Source: Streptomyces venezuelae
GTDB lineage: Bacteria; Actinomycetota; Actinomycetes; Streptomycetales; Streptomycetaceae
Direction of reading: 5' to 3'
NCBI RefSeq assembly: GCF_008642315.1
Contig: NZ_CP029192.1
Span: 7,750,001 to 7,814,000, forward strand
Length of the DNA stretch: 64,000 bases
A program made the translations under genes and the position numbers. Numbering within the stretch: the stretch's first letter is position 1; every line of letters begins with the position of its first letter. Positions 41,352 through 49,154 of the stretch are shown here, in pieces. The notes under the pieces were generated by a model. That model was not told the DNA's origin. It ran no database searches and was given only the letters and a program-made list of their open reading frames with translations.

Positions 41352-42755
41352 ATGACGGAAATTCTTGTGCAGTCGGGTATCGAGGGTGCGGTTCCTTCCG
41401 CTGCTGGGCGGGTGGTGGACCACCCGGCGTGGCCGGTGCTCAAGGACGCCGTGGAGGACATCCGGCCCTGGCAGTCGGCGGACGGCTCCATCGACTTCGA
41501 GGCGGACGGCGCCCCGGCCAAGGGCATCGCCGAACTCGCCGTGGACCGCGTGATATCGGCGGTCGAGGAGATCTCCCCGCTCCTTCCGCACGACGCCGCG
41601 TACCACCGCGCGCTCGTCGCGGACCTGCGCCGCTGGGCCGAGACGGGTTTCCAGGTGCCCGACTTCCTCGACTCGCTGCTCGCCTTCCAGCCCGCCGCGC
41701 ACCGCGAGGACGGCCTGCAGCACCTGGTCGTCTTCCCGATGTACACGCAGAACGGCAACCCCGACCGCAACCTCGAAGCGGTCGTGCTGCGCATGGTCTG
41801 GCCCGACTGGCTGGCCGATCTCGAGCGCACGCGGTACGACAACCCGCTGTTCTGCGGCATCACCTTCGAGGACTTCACCGCCGGGTACGACACGAACTCG
41901 GCCGTCCTCTTCCCCGAGACCATCGCCGTGCGCGAGGCCCCCGAGCGCTTCTCCTGGGGCGGCATCTTCTGTGACCGCGAGGCCGCCCGCTTCCGCCGCG
42001 TCACCGAGGCCGCCGTGGACCTCCTCGGGCTCGAACTGCCCGACGACATACGCGAGATGGTCGGCGACCAGGACCGCTGCCAGCAGGCGTTCGTCCTGTG
42101 GGACATGGTCCACGACCGCACCCACAGCCACGGCGACCTGCCGTTCGACCCCTTCATGATCAAGCAGCGCCAGCCGTTCTGGATGTACGGCCTGGAGGAG
42201 CTGCGCTGCGACCTCACCGCCTTCAAGGAGGCCGTGAAGCTGGAGGCCGAGGGCGTCCCGCAGGCACGCGACGTGCAGTACGCCGTCCTCTTCGACCGGA
42301 TGTTCCGCTTCCCGGTCACCGGCGACCGCGTCAAGAACTACGACGGGCTCGGCGGCCAGCTCCTCTTCGCGTACCTCCACAAGCACGACGTGGTCCGCTG
42401 GACCGACAACCGGCTCAGGATCGACTGGGAGCGCGCTCCCCAGGTCACCAACCAGCTGTGCGGCGAGATCGAGGACCTCTACCGCGCGGGCATCGACCGC
42501 CCGAAGCTGGTCCACTGGTTCGCCGCGTACGACCTCGTGTCCAGCTACCTCGCCCCGCACCCCGGATCGCGCTGGGCCAAGGGCCCCGACGCCCTGGACA
42601 CCTCGCTGCCGCCGCGCAAACTGGTCGACGAGGTGCTTCCCGACGAGTTTCCGCTCAGCATGTTCTATGAGGCGCTCTCCAAGAAGCTGAAGCACGTGAT
42701 CGCCTCCACCAAGGGGATCACTGCTACCTCGGGCGCCGAGAAGGCCGCCGCGTGA
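41352..42755 (+). CDS. DUF6421-family protein
   Basis: A 467-residue soluble protein of a family that I know only from Streptomyces genome labels (DUF6421). It has no signal peptide or TM segment. Conserved-looking blocks are HLVVFPMYTQNGNPDRNLE, VLRMVWPDWLADLE, FVLWDMVHDRTHSHGDLPFD and GLGGQLLFAYLHKHDVVRW. The HDRTHSHGD block with three His and two Asp could bind metal. GGAGG precedes the ATG. The SDR gene begins 26 bp after its stop and the threonine aldolase overlaps that gene, so these three form an operon. Function unknown. Confidence 0.75.
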   Translation: MTEILVQSGIEGAVPSAAGRVVDHPAWPVLKDAVEDIRPWQSADGSIDFEADGAPAKGIAELAVDRVISAVEEISPLLPHDAAYHRALVADLRRWAETGFQVPDFLDSLLAFQPAAHREDGLQHLVVFPMYTQNGNPDRNLEAVVLRMVWPDWLADLERTRYDNPLFCGITFEDFTAGYDTNSAVLFPETIAVREAPERFSWGGIFCDREAARFRRVTEAAVDLLGLELPDDIREMVGDQDRCQQAFVLWDMVHDRTHSHGDLPFDPFMIKQRQPFWMYGLEELRCDLTAFKEAVKLEAEGVPQARDVQYAVLFDRMFRFPVTGDRVKNYDGLGGQLLFAYLHKHDVVRWTDNRLRIDWERAPQVTNQLCGEIEDLYRAGIDRPKLVHWFAAYDLVSSYLAPHPGSRWAKGPDALDTSLPPRKLVDEVLPDEFPLSMFYEALSKKLKHVIASTKGITATSGAEKAAA

Positions 42756-42781
42756 GCGGCCGCCAGGAGGAGGCGAGGACC

Positions 42782-43522
42782 ATGTCCGCACTCGATGGAG
42801 CCGTGGTCGCGGTGGCCGGAGCGGCCGGGCCCGCAGGACGCGCCACCCTGCTCAGGCTGGCGGAGGCGGGAGCCACCGTCGTGGCGTCGGACGCCGACGC
42901 CGCGCGCCTGGCCGAAGCGGTGGACGCCGCCCGGTACGCGCACGGCGGGGCCACCGTCATCGGTGACACCGTCGACCTCCTCGATCTGGACGCCGCCAGG
43001 GAGTGGGCGACGCGCACGGAGAAGGAGTTCGGCCGCATCGACGGCCTGGTGCACCTCGTGGGCGGCTGGCGCGGCAGCAAGAACTTCACCGAGACCGACC
43101 TCGCCGACTGGGACCTCCTCGAGAAGCTCCTGATCCGCACCGTGCAGCACACCTCCCTCGCCTTCGAGGGCGGCCTGCAGCGCAGCGACCGTGGGCGCTA
43201 CCTGCTCATCAGCGCCGCCGGAGCCTCCAAGCCGACCGCGGGCAACGCCGCGTACTCGGCCTCGAAGGCCGCGGCGGAGGCCTGGACGCTCGCGCTCGCC
43301 GACGCCTTCCGCAAGGCGGGGGGCGAGGACGGGCCGAGTGCGGCGGCTGCGATCCTGGTGGTCAAGGCGCTGGTGCACGACGCGATGCGCGCGGAGCGGC
43401 CCAACGCGAAGTTCGCGGGCTTCACGGACGTCAAGGACCTGGCCGATGCCGTCGCCGGCGTCTGGGAGAAGCCCGCAGGAGAAGTGAACGGAAACCGCCT
43501 GTGGCTGACCGAGAAGCCGTGA
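42782..43522 (+). CDS. Short-chain dehydrogenase/reductase (SDR) with atypical glycine motif
   Basis: A 246-residue SDR. The cofactor motif is VVAVAGAAGPAGRATLLRL, with GAAGPAG replacing TGxxxGxG. LVHLVGGWRGSK lies at the NNAG position, so the Asn is lost. The catalytic set is present: LISAAGASKPTAGNAAYSASKAAAEAW. The C-terminus is VNGNRLWLTEKP. The ATG at 42782 has GGAGGAGG upstream; a GTG ten codons earlier overlaps the DUF6421 stop and is less likely. The altered motifs suggest an unusual substrate or cofactor. Its stop overlaps the next gene's GTG. Confidence 0.87.
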   Translation: MSALDGAVVAVAGAAGPAGRATLLRLAEAGATVVASDADAARLAEAVDAARYAHGGATVIGDTVDLLDLDAAREWATRTEKEFGRIDGLVHLVGGWRGSKNFTETDLADWDLLEKLLIRTVQHTSLAFEGGLQRSDRGRYLLISAAGASKPTAGNAAYSASKAAAEAWTLALADAFRKAGGEDGPSAAAAILVVKALVHDAMRAERPNAKFAGFTDVKDLADAVAGVWEKPAGEVNGNRLWLTEKP

Positions 43523-43560
43523 CCGCACGCGACACGATCGGTCGTGACCGAGAAGCCGTG
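43506..43560 (+). repeat. 17-bp duplication across the SDR/threonine aldolase junction
   Basis: TGACCGAGAAGCCGTGA occurs at 43506-43522 and again at 43544-43560, 38 bp apart. Each copy contains a GTGA overlap of stop and start type. The first holds the SDR stop; both hold an in-frame GTG for the aldolase. Confidence 0.85.
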
Positions 43561-44628
43561 AACCCGCCGAAGACCGACGCCCGCCGTCACCACGACCCGG
43601 ACGTGCGCGGCTTCGCCAGTGACAATTACGCGGGCGCCCACCCGGAGGTCATGGCGGCCCTCGCGCTCGCCAACGGCGGCCACCAGATCGCGTACGGCGA
43701 GGACGACTACACCGCCAACCTCCAGCAGGTGATCCGCGGCCACTTCGGCCCCACCGCCGAGGCGTTCCCGGTGTTCAACGGCACGGGTGCCAACGTCGTC
43801 GCGCTCCAGGCGGTCGCCGACCGCTGGGGCGCGGTGATCTGCGCCGAGTCCGCGCACATCAACGTGGACGAGGGCGGCGCGCCCGAGCGCATGGCGGGCC
43901 TCAAGCTGCTCACCGTGCCCACCCCGGACGGCAAGCTCACCCCCGAGCTGATCGACAAGCAGGCGTTCGGCTGGGACGACGAGCACCGGGCCATGCCGCA
44001 GGTCGTCTCCATCGCGCAGAACACCGAACTGGGCACGCTCTACACGCCCGACGAGATCCGCGCGATCTGCGACCACGCGCATCAGCTCGGCATGAAGGTG
44101 CACCTCGACGGCTCCCGGATAGCCAACGCCGCGGCCGCCCTCGACGTCCCCATGCGGACGTTCACGAACGCCGTCGGCGTCGACATCCTGTCGCTCGGCG
44201 GCACGAAGAACGGCGCGCTGTTCGGCGAGGCCGTCGTGGTCATCAACCAGGACGCCGTCCGGCACATGAAGCACCTGCGCAAGATGTCGATGCAGCTCGC
44301 GTCCAAGATGCGCTTCGTCTCGGTGCAGTTGGAGGCCCTGCTCAGCAAGGACCTGTGGCTGCGCAACGCGCGTCACGCCAACGAGATGGCGCAGCGCCTC
44401 GCGGAGGGCGTCCGCTCGGTGCACGGCGTGGAGATCCTCTACCCCGTGCAGGCCAACGCGGTCTTCGCCCGCCTCCCGCATGACGTGAGCGAACGCCTGC
44501 AGAAGCGGTACCGCTTCTATTTCTGGGACGAGGCGGCGGGCGACGTCCGCTGGATGTGCGCGTTCGACACGCGCGAGGAGGACGTCGACGGGTTCCTCGC
44601 GGCGCTCAAGGAGGAGATGGCTCGCTGA
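43519..44628 (+). CDS. Low-specificity threonine aldolase / beta-eliminating lyase
   Basis: A 369-residue PLP enzyme of fold type I. FASDNYAGAHPEVMAALALA is the family start; GTGANVVALQAV, CAESAHINVDEGGAPE, KVHLDGSRIANAAAAL and ILSLGGTKNGALFGEAV follow, the last with the PLP-binding Lys. RMSG-type ends are replaced by DVRWMCAFDTREEDVDGFL. It cleaves L-threonine or allo-threonine to glycine and acetaldehyde, or removes side chains of other amino acids. The GTG at 43519 overlaps the SDR stop (GTGA). A duplication gives a second GTG at 43558, which would omit 13 residues and may be the older start. Confidence 0.9.
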   Translation: MTARDTIGRDREAVNPPKTDARRHHDPDVRGFASDNYAGAHPEVMAALALANGGHQIAYGEDDYTANLQQVIRGHFGPTAEAFPVFNGTGANVVALQAVADRWGAVICAESAHINVDEGGAPERMAGLKLLTVPTPDGKLTPELIDKQAFGWDDEHRAMPQVVSIAQNTELGTLYTPDEIRAICDHAHQLGMKVHLDGSRIANAAAALDVPMRTFTNAVGVDILSLGGTKNGALFGEAVVVINQDAVRHMKHLRKMSMQLASKMRFVSVQLEALLSKDLWLRNARHANEMAQRLAEGVRSVHGVEILYPVQANAVFARLPHDVSERLQKRYRFYFWDEAAGDVRWMCAFDTREEDVDGFLAALKEEMAR

Positions 44629-44685
44629 GCCGGTCTGCTTGAGGCACCCCTGGCGCGCATAGGTATGCGTCCGATCGTAAAGTCA

Positions 44686-44715
44686 TTGACGTACGGTCGG
44701 GCGTATTCCTATGCT
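44686..44715 (+). promoter_or_regulatory. Promoter of the transglutaminase-like gene
   Basis: TTGACG (44686-44691) and TATGCT (44710-44715) are 18 bp apart. The ATG lies at 44724, 8 bp after the -10, and no ribosome site is seen, so the transcript is probably leaderless. Confidence 0.6.
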
Positions 44716-44723
44716 CCCGTGGC

Positions 44724-45320
44724 ATGCAGCTGACCCAGGAAAAACCCGACCTGTCTGCGTACTTGGCGGCTGACGAGGTCGTCGACCACCATCATCCGCT
44801 GGTCCGCGAGGTGGCGGCCGGGCTTGCAAAAACATCCGCCGATACGTACGCCTACGCACGGGCCGCCTTCGAGTACGTACGTGACGCCATTCCGCACTCC
44901 CAGGACGCGGGCCGCATGGAGGTCACCTGGCGCGCCTCCGACGTCCTGCGCGAACGCACCGGCATCTGTACCGCCAAGTCCCACGCCCTGGCCGCCCTGC
45001 TGCGCGCCGAGGACATCCCGACGGGGTTCTGCTACCAGCGCCTGCGGGACGACAACGCCAGCGGCTACTCCCTGCACGGCCTGGTCGCCGTGCGGCTCGA
45101 CGGCGCCTGGCACCGACAGGACCCGCGCGGCAACCTCCCGGCCGGTGTCGACGCCCAGTTCGGGATCGGCGAGGAGCGGCTTGCCTGGCCCGTGGACCCG
45201 GAGTGCAACGAAGTGGACTATCCAGTCCTCTATGCTGAACCGAGTCCCGTGGCGCTCCGCGCACTCAAGGAAGCCCGGGACCGGCTGCACCTCTGGCAGA
45301 TCTACCCCTCAGAACTGTGA
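44724..45320 (+). CDS. Transglutaminase-like cysteine protease-fold protein
   Basis: A 198-residue soluble protein with the transglutaminase-like core. The catalytic Cys is in RTGICTAKSHALAALLRAED, the His in GYSLHGLVAVRL and the Asp in WHRQDPRGNL. Such domains act as proteases, amidases or peptide cyclases in bacteria. It lacks a signal peptide, so it works in the cytoplasm. It has its own leaderless promoter and is followed 13 bp later by the B3/B4-domain gene, with which it forms an operon. The substrate is unknown. Confidence 0.87.
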   Translation: MQLTQEKPDLSAYLAADEVVDHHHPLVREVAAGLAKTSADTYAYARAAFEYVRDAIPHSQDAGRMEVTWRASDVLRERTGICTAKSHALAALLRAEDIPTGFCYQRLRDDNASGYSLHGLVAVRLDGAWHRQDPRGNLPAGVDAQFGIGEERLAWPVDPECNEVDYPVLYAEPSPVALRALKEARDRLHLWQIYPSEL

Positions 45321-45333
45321 GGCACGACGGACC

Positions 45334-46011
45334 ATGACCCTCCACCTGACCGTCTCCGACGAGGTCCGCGCCCTCGCGCCCGGCTTCACCCACGTCGTCA
45401 TCGAGGCCCGCGGGCTCGTCAACGGACCCGGCACCGACGCCACCGAGGCCCTCCTCGACGACGCGGCCCGCCGCCTCGCCGCGCGGCTCGACGGCCGGGC
45501 CCCGCACGAGGACCCGCACATGGCCGCCTGGCGCGCCGCGTACGCGGCCTTCGGCGCCAAGCCCTCCCGCACCCGCAACTCCGCGGAGGCGCTCGCCAGG
45601 CGCGCCCTCGCGGACGGCGGTCTGCCGCGCATCAACCTGCTCGTCGACCTCTACAACGCGATCAGCGTGGCCCGCCTGATCCCGGTCGGCGGCGAGGACC
45701 TGGACCGGATCAAGGGCGGCATGCGTCTGGTGCGGGCCACCGGCGACGAGGAGTTCGTGACCGCCGCCGCCGGGGAGCGCGTCGTCGAGCACCCCGACGC
45801 GGGCGAAATCGTCTGGTGCGACGACGAGGGCGTAACGTGCCGTCGCTGGAACTGGCGCCAGGGTCCGCGCACCCGCCTCACCGAGGAGTCGGTGAACGCG
45901 GTCTTCCTGCTGGAGGGCATGGGCCCGGACGCGGGTCTCGACGCGGCGGGCGCGGAGCTGGCCGAGCTGCTCGCGAAGTTCAGTCCCGGCGCGGACATCA
46001 CCGTCCGCTGA
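45334..46011 (+). CDS. Free-standing B3/B4 (PheRS beta-type) domain protein
   Basis: A 225-residue protein matching the B3/B4 domain of phenylalanyl-tRNA synthetase beta: FTHVVIEARGLVNGP, MAAWRAAYAAFGAKPSRTRNSAEAL, LPRINLLVDLYNAISVARLIPVGG and FLLEGMGPDAGL. In PheRS this module hydrolyses mischarged Tyr-tRNA(Phe). Stand-alone versions are thought to deacylate mischarged tRNAs or bind amino acids or nucleosides; direct proof is lacking. It follows the transglutaminase-like gene by 13 bp and ends the block that begins with DUF6421. Confidence 0.85.
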   Translation: MTLHLTVSDEVRALAPGFTHVVIEARGLVNGPGTDATEALLDDAARRLAARLDGRAPHEDPHMAAWRAAYAAFGAKPSRTRNSAEALARRALADGGLPRINLLVDLYNAISVARLIPVGGEDLDRIKGGMRLVRATGDEEFVTAAAGERVVEHPDAGEIVWCDDEGVTCRRWNWRQGPRTRLTEESVNAVFLLEGMGPDAGLDAAGAELAELLAKFSPGADITVR

Positions 46012-46032
46012 GGGACGCCACCGCGAAAGGCG

Positions 46033-46057
46033 GCCGAGGGGGTCAGCCCGCCTCGGC
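46033..46057. terminator. Hairpin between convergent B3/B4 and acyltransferase genes
   Basis: GCCGAGG (46033-46039) and CCTCGGC (46051-46057) pair around an 11-nt loop that contains the acyltransferase stop codon. It lies 22 bp after the B3/B4 stop and could end transcripts in both directions. Confidence 0.45.
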
Positions 46058-46771
46058 GGCCTTGACCTCGGCGGGGGTCGGCGCCGTGCCGCCGAGGTGC
46101 GCGGGCATCCACCAGGTGTCGTCCGGCCCCTTGGGGCGTACGGGATAGGCGCGCTGCGCGGCCTCCAGGAGCTCCTGGCAGGCCTCGCGCAGCCGCCGGG
46201 TGATCGCGCCCGCGTACTGGTCCTTCGGCGCCTCCACCGGCTCGCCGACCCGGATCGTGATCGGGGTGTGGCTGCGCTTGAAGTTGCGGGGGTGCCCCTT
46301 GGTCCAGAGCCGCTGCGTGCCCCACAGTGCCATCGGGATCAGCGGCACGCCGGCCTCCTGGGCCAGTCGCGCGGCACCCGACTTGAACTGCTTCAGGGTG
46401 AACGACTGCGAGATCGTCGCCTCGGGGAAGACACCGATGATTTCCCCGGAGCGCAGCGAGTCCAGTGCGTGCGCGTACGCGGTCTCGCCCTGCTCGCGGT
46501 CGACCGGGATGTGCTTCATCCCGCGCATCAGCGGCCCGGAGATCTTGTGCCGGAACACCGACTCCTTCGCCATGAACCGCACCAGGCGCTTCTGCGGCAG
46601 GGCGGCGAGACCGTCGAAGATGAAGTCGAGATAGCTGATGTGATTGCTCACCAGAACCGCGCCGCCGGAGCGTGGGATGTTCTCCGACCCCTTGCAGTCG
46701 ATCTTGAGGTCCCATGCCTTGAACAGCGTTTTCGCGGCACCGATGACGGGACGGTAGACAAGCTCTGCCAT
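46043..46771 (-). CDS. 1-acyl-sn-glycerol-3-phosphate acyltransferase (PlsC family)
   Basis: A 242-residue acyltransferase. Motif I NHISYLDF (HxxxxD), motif II KESVFRHKISGPLMRGMKHI, motif III GVFPEATISQ (FPEG variant with Ala) and motif IV IPMALWG are present in order. It transfers an acyl chain to the sn-2 position of lysophosphatidate in phospholipid synthesis. The N-terminus (ELVYRPVIGAAKTLFKAWDL) would associate with the membrane. The start at 46771 gives the MAELVYRPV N-terminus; an ATG 17 codons upstream has no ribosome site. It is divergent from a thioredoxin gene. Confidence 0.9.
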   Translation of the reverse strand: MAELVYRPVIGAAKTLFKAWDLKIDCKGSENIPRSGGAVLVSNHISYLDFIFDGLAALPQKRLVRFMAKESVFRHKISGPLMRGMKHIPVDREQGETAYAHALDSLRSGEIIGVFPEATISQSFTLKQFKSGAARLAQEAGVPLIPMALWGTQRLWTKGHPRNFKRSHTPITIRVGEPVEAPKDQYAGAITRRLREACQELLEAAQRAYPVRPKGPDDTWWMPAHLGGTAPTPAEVKAAEAG

Positions 46772-46984
46772 GGGTGGGAAGGGCCCTTCGTTTTCTGCCT
46801 GGGGAGGGGGTCCCGGCATCAAGTTACGCAGCCGTAGGTTTTTCGGCGTTGCGCAGATCGTGCCCCATCAACGGACGGCTGACCAGCCTTGGTGCCGCGT
46901 AGGCGGGAGATTCTCGTCACGTCGGAATCATTCGGGGCGCATGAGCGCTGTACTACGGAGCGCATTGGTACAGGACTGACGAGT

Positions 46985-47323
46985 GTGGAGGCGCGCGTGC
47001 GGGGACGGGAGGCCGGGCGGCGGCTCGGCGCCGCGGACATCGGGGTGGGGCTGGGGGAGCGGGCGACGCTCGTGCAGTTCTCCAGTGCCTTCTGTCAGCC
47101 CTGTCGCGCGACGCGCAGAGTGCTCGCGGACGTGGCCGCGATGGTGCCCGGTGTGGCCCACGTGGAGATCGACGCCGAGGAGCAGCTCGCTCTCGTACGG
47201 GAACTCGGCGTCCTCAAGACCCCCACCGTGCTCGTCCTGGACGCCGCCGGGCACGTCGTTCGGCGCGCCGTCGGACAGCCCCGCAAGGCCGATGTGATCG
47301 CGGCGCTCGGCGAGGCCGTGTGA
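46985..47323 (+). CDS. Thioredoxin-like protein
   Basis: A 112-residue protein with a thioredoxin fold. The active site is LVQFSSAFCQPCRATRRVL, a CxxC motif with Gln-Pro inside. The conserved cis-Pro is in VLKTPTVLVLDA. No signal peptide is present, so it acts in the cytoplasm. The start is uncertain: the GTG at 46985 has AGGA 9 bp upstream; a GTG eight codons on (VRGREAG) is also possible. It lies 110 bp before a cysteine-ended leader peptide and a flavin reductase, which may hint at thiol or sulfur metabolism. Confidence 0.82.
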   Translation: MEARVRGREAGRRLGAADIGVGLGERATLVQFSSAFCQPCRATRRVLADVAAMVPGVAHVEIDAEEQLALVRELGVLKTPTVLVLDAAGHVVRRAVGQPRKADVIAALGEAV

Positions 47324-47433
47324 CGGGCCGACGCGCAGGTCACAGCGGGCGGAACGGGCCCTCGACAGTGATCCTTCTTTCATATTCCGAAACAGACTTG
47401 ACTGCACGCGGCATCTATCGCGAGCCTGCTCGC

Positions 47434-47514
47434 ATGCCTCGGGATCTCCTTCTGTACGAGCGCGTCCACGTGGACCTCGGCCGCCACGCCAGCGCCCGCT
47501 GTCCGCAGTGCTGA
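47434..47514 (+). CDS. Putative cysteine-responsive leader peptide
   Basis: A 26-codon frame from ATG 47434 to TGA 47514: MPRDLLLYERVHVDLGRHA then SARCPQC. The block HVDLGRHASARC matches the recurrent actinobacterial leader motif (RRHVDLxRxxSAxC) found before sulfur-assimilation genes. It ends with two cysteine codons (TGT, TGC) just before the stop. This suits control by ribosome stalling at Cys codons when cysteine or charged tRNA-Cys is low. It ends 53 bp before the flavin reductase start at 47568. I do not see a clear terminator/antiterminator pair, so the mechanism is open. Confidence 0.6.
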   Translation: MPRDLLLYERVHVDLGRHASARCPQC

Positions 47515-47567
47515 GCAACGACGCCTCCGCTCGCACCTCCGGCAACTCCCGGCAGAAGGACAACTCC

Positions 47568-48077
47568 ATGACGGCATCGCCTGCCCTCAGCACGCCCCGG
47601 CTCGCCACCCCCGATCTGCTGCGGTCGGTCTTCCGGCAGCACGCCGCGGGAGTCGCGGTGATCACCGCCGCGCACGGCTCACGCCCCGTCGGCTTCACCG
47701 CGACCTCGCTCGCCTCGGTCTCCGCCGAGCCCCCGATGCTCTCGTTCGGCATCGGCACCGGCTCCTCCTGCTGGCCCGCGGTCTCCGAGACCGACCACGT
47801 CGGCGTCCACATACTCGGCGAGCATCAGGAAGATCTCGCCGCCACGTTCGCCCGCAGCGGGGCCGACCGCTTCGCCCCGCCCACGGGCTGGCGCGAGGGC
47901 CCCGAAGGGGTCCCCGTCCTCGACGGCGCGCTCGCCTGGCTGGTCTGCCGGATCGTGGCGCGCGTGCCCGCGGGCGACCACCGCATCGTGCTCGCGCAGG
48001 CGGTCGTCGGCGACCGCACGGACGAGGGCCGCCCGCTCCTGTACCACCACGGGCGCTTCAACGCGTTGCGTGACTGA
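47568..48077 (+). CDS. Flavin reductase-like FMN-binding protein
   Basis: A 169-residue protein of the flavin reductase/RutF/HpaC split-barrel family. Key parts are SVFRQHAAGVAVITAAH, VGFTATSLASVSAEPPMLSF (the FMN phosphate-binding block), VGVHILGEHQEDLAATFA and RPLLYHHGRFNAL. These enzymes supply FMNH2 to partner monooxygenases, for example in alkanesulfonate use. AAGGA lies 8 bp upstream of the ATG. The leader peptide just upstream suggests cysteine-linked control. A partner monooxygenase is not adjacent; the nearest in this window is the LLM gene at 39127. Confidence 0.9.
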   Translation: MTASPALSTPRLATPDLLRSVFRQHAAGVAVITAAHGSRPVGFTATSLASVSAEPPMLSFGIGTGSSCWPAVSETDHVGVHILGEHQEDLAATFARSGADRFAPPTGWREGPEGVPVLDGALAWLVCRIVARVPAGDHRIVLAQAVVGDRTDEGRPLLYHHGRFNALRD

Positions 48078-48309
48078 AAGTTCCCGTCGAGCGGGTGCGC
48101 GGTCCGATTACGGAGCGTTGGGAAGGTCACAGTTCAAAGCGCTTGCTCAGCGGGAATGAACTGGATGTACTCATGAGTAATATTCCGGAAGGAGCGCGGG
48201 CCGCCCCGACCGGGATCCGCCGCTTCAGGCGCCTATGCTGCCTGGAAGAAGGCAGTGGCCATGAGCCAAGGCAGCAGCCCAGTTAAGACGATGCAGTAGG
48301 AGAGCCGGC

Positions 48310-49095
48310 GTGAGCTTGAGGATCGTTGTCTGTGTGAAGTACGTGCCGGACGCCACGGGCGACCGGAAGTTCGCCGATGACCTGACCGTCGACCGCGACG
48401 ACGTCGACGGCCTCCTTTCGGAGCTCGACGAGTACGCGGTCGAGCAGGCGCTGCAGATCGCCGACGAGGCGGACGACGCGGAGATCACCGTGCTGACCGT
48501 CGGCCCCGAGGACGCCAAGGACGCGCTGCGCAAGGCGCTCTCCATGGGTGCCGACAAGGCTGTCCACGTCGAGGACGACGACCTGCACGGCACCGACGTG
48601 ATGGGCACCTCGCTGGTGCTCGCCAAGGCCATCGAGAAGACCGGTTATGACCTGGTCATCGCCGGTATGGCCTCGACCGACGGCACCATGGGCGTGCTGC
48701 CGGCGATCCTCGCGGAGCGCCTCGGCGTCCCGCAGGTCACGCTGCTCTCCGAGGTCTCCGTCGCGGACGGCGTCGTGAAGGGCCGCCGTGACGGCGACAC
48801 CGCCAGCGAGCAGCTCGAGGCGTCCCTGCCGGCCGTCGTGTCCGTGACGGACCAGTCGGGCGAGGCCCGCTACCCGTCCTTCAAGGGCATCATGGCCGCC
48901 AAGAAGAAGCCGGTGGAGTCGCTCGACCTGGACGACCTGGACATCGACGCCGAGGAGGTCGGCCTTGAGGGTGCCTGGACCAAGGTCGACTCCGCCGCCG
49001 AGCGTCCGGCCCGTACGGCCGGCACGATCGTCAAGGACGAGGGCGAGGGCGGCAAGCAGCTGGCCGAGTACCTCGCGGGCCAGAAGTTCATCTGA
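48310..49095 (+). CDS. etfB: Electron transfer flavoprotein beta subunit
   Basis: A 261-residue protein with the EtfB start LRIVVCVKYVPDATG, then AVEQALQIADEADDAEITVL and the AMP-binding block GADKAVHVEDDDLHGTDVMG. YDLVIAGMASTDGTMGVLPA is the conserved ETF loop, and RYPSFKGIMAAKKKPVE the C-terminal arm that recruits dehydrogenases. With EtfA it carries electrons from acyl-CoA and other dehydrogenases to the quinone pool. GGAGAG precedes the GTG start; a TATGCT -10-like element lies at 48234. etfA begins 59 bp downstream. Confidence 0.95.
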   Translation: MSLRIVVCVKYVPDATGDRKFADDLTVDRDDVDGLLSELDEYAVEQALQIADEADDAEITVLTVGPEDAKDALRKALSMGADKAVHVEDDDLHGTDVMGTSLVLAKAIEKTGYDLVIAGMASTDGTMGVLPAILAERLGVPQVTLLSEVSVADGVVKGRRDGDTASEQLEASLPAVVSVTDQSGEARYPSFKGIMAAKKKPVESLDLDDLDIDAEEVGLEGAWTKVDSAAERPARTAGTIVKDEGEGGKQLAEYLAGQKFI

Positions 49096-49154
49096 GCTTC
49101 AGTCACCCCCTCAACCGCCCCAACTTCTTCGCAATCGCAGGAGATTGAAGTCCC

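Noticed and set aside
46938..46976. 12-codon frame just before the thioredoxin gene
   Set aside because: No motif and no ribosome site; cannot be told from chance.
48173..48286. Small forward frame before etfB with two adjacent Cys codons as a leader peptide
   Set aside because: It lacks the HVDL-type motif, and a TATGCT promoter-like element lies inside it, so it is more likely untranslated.
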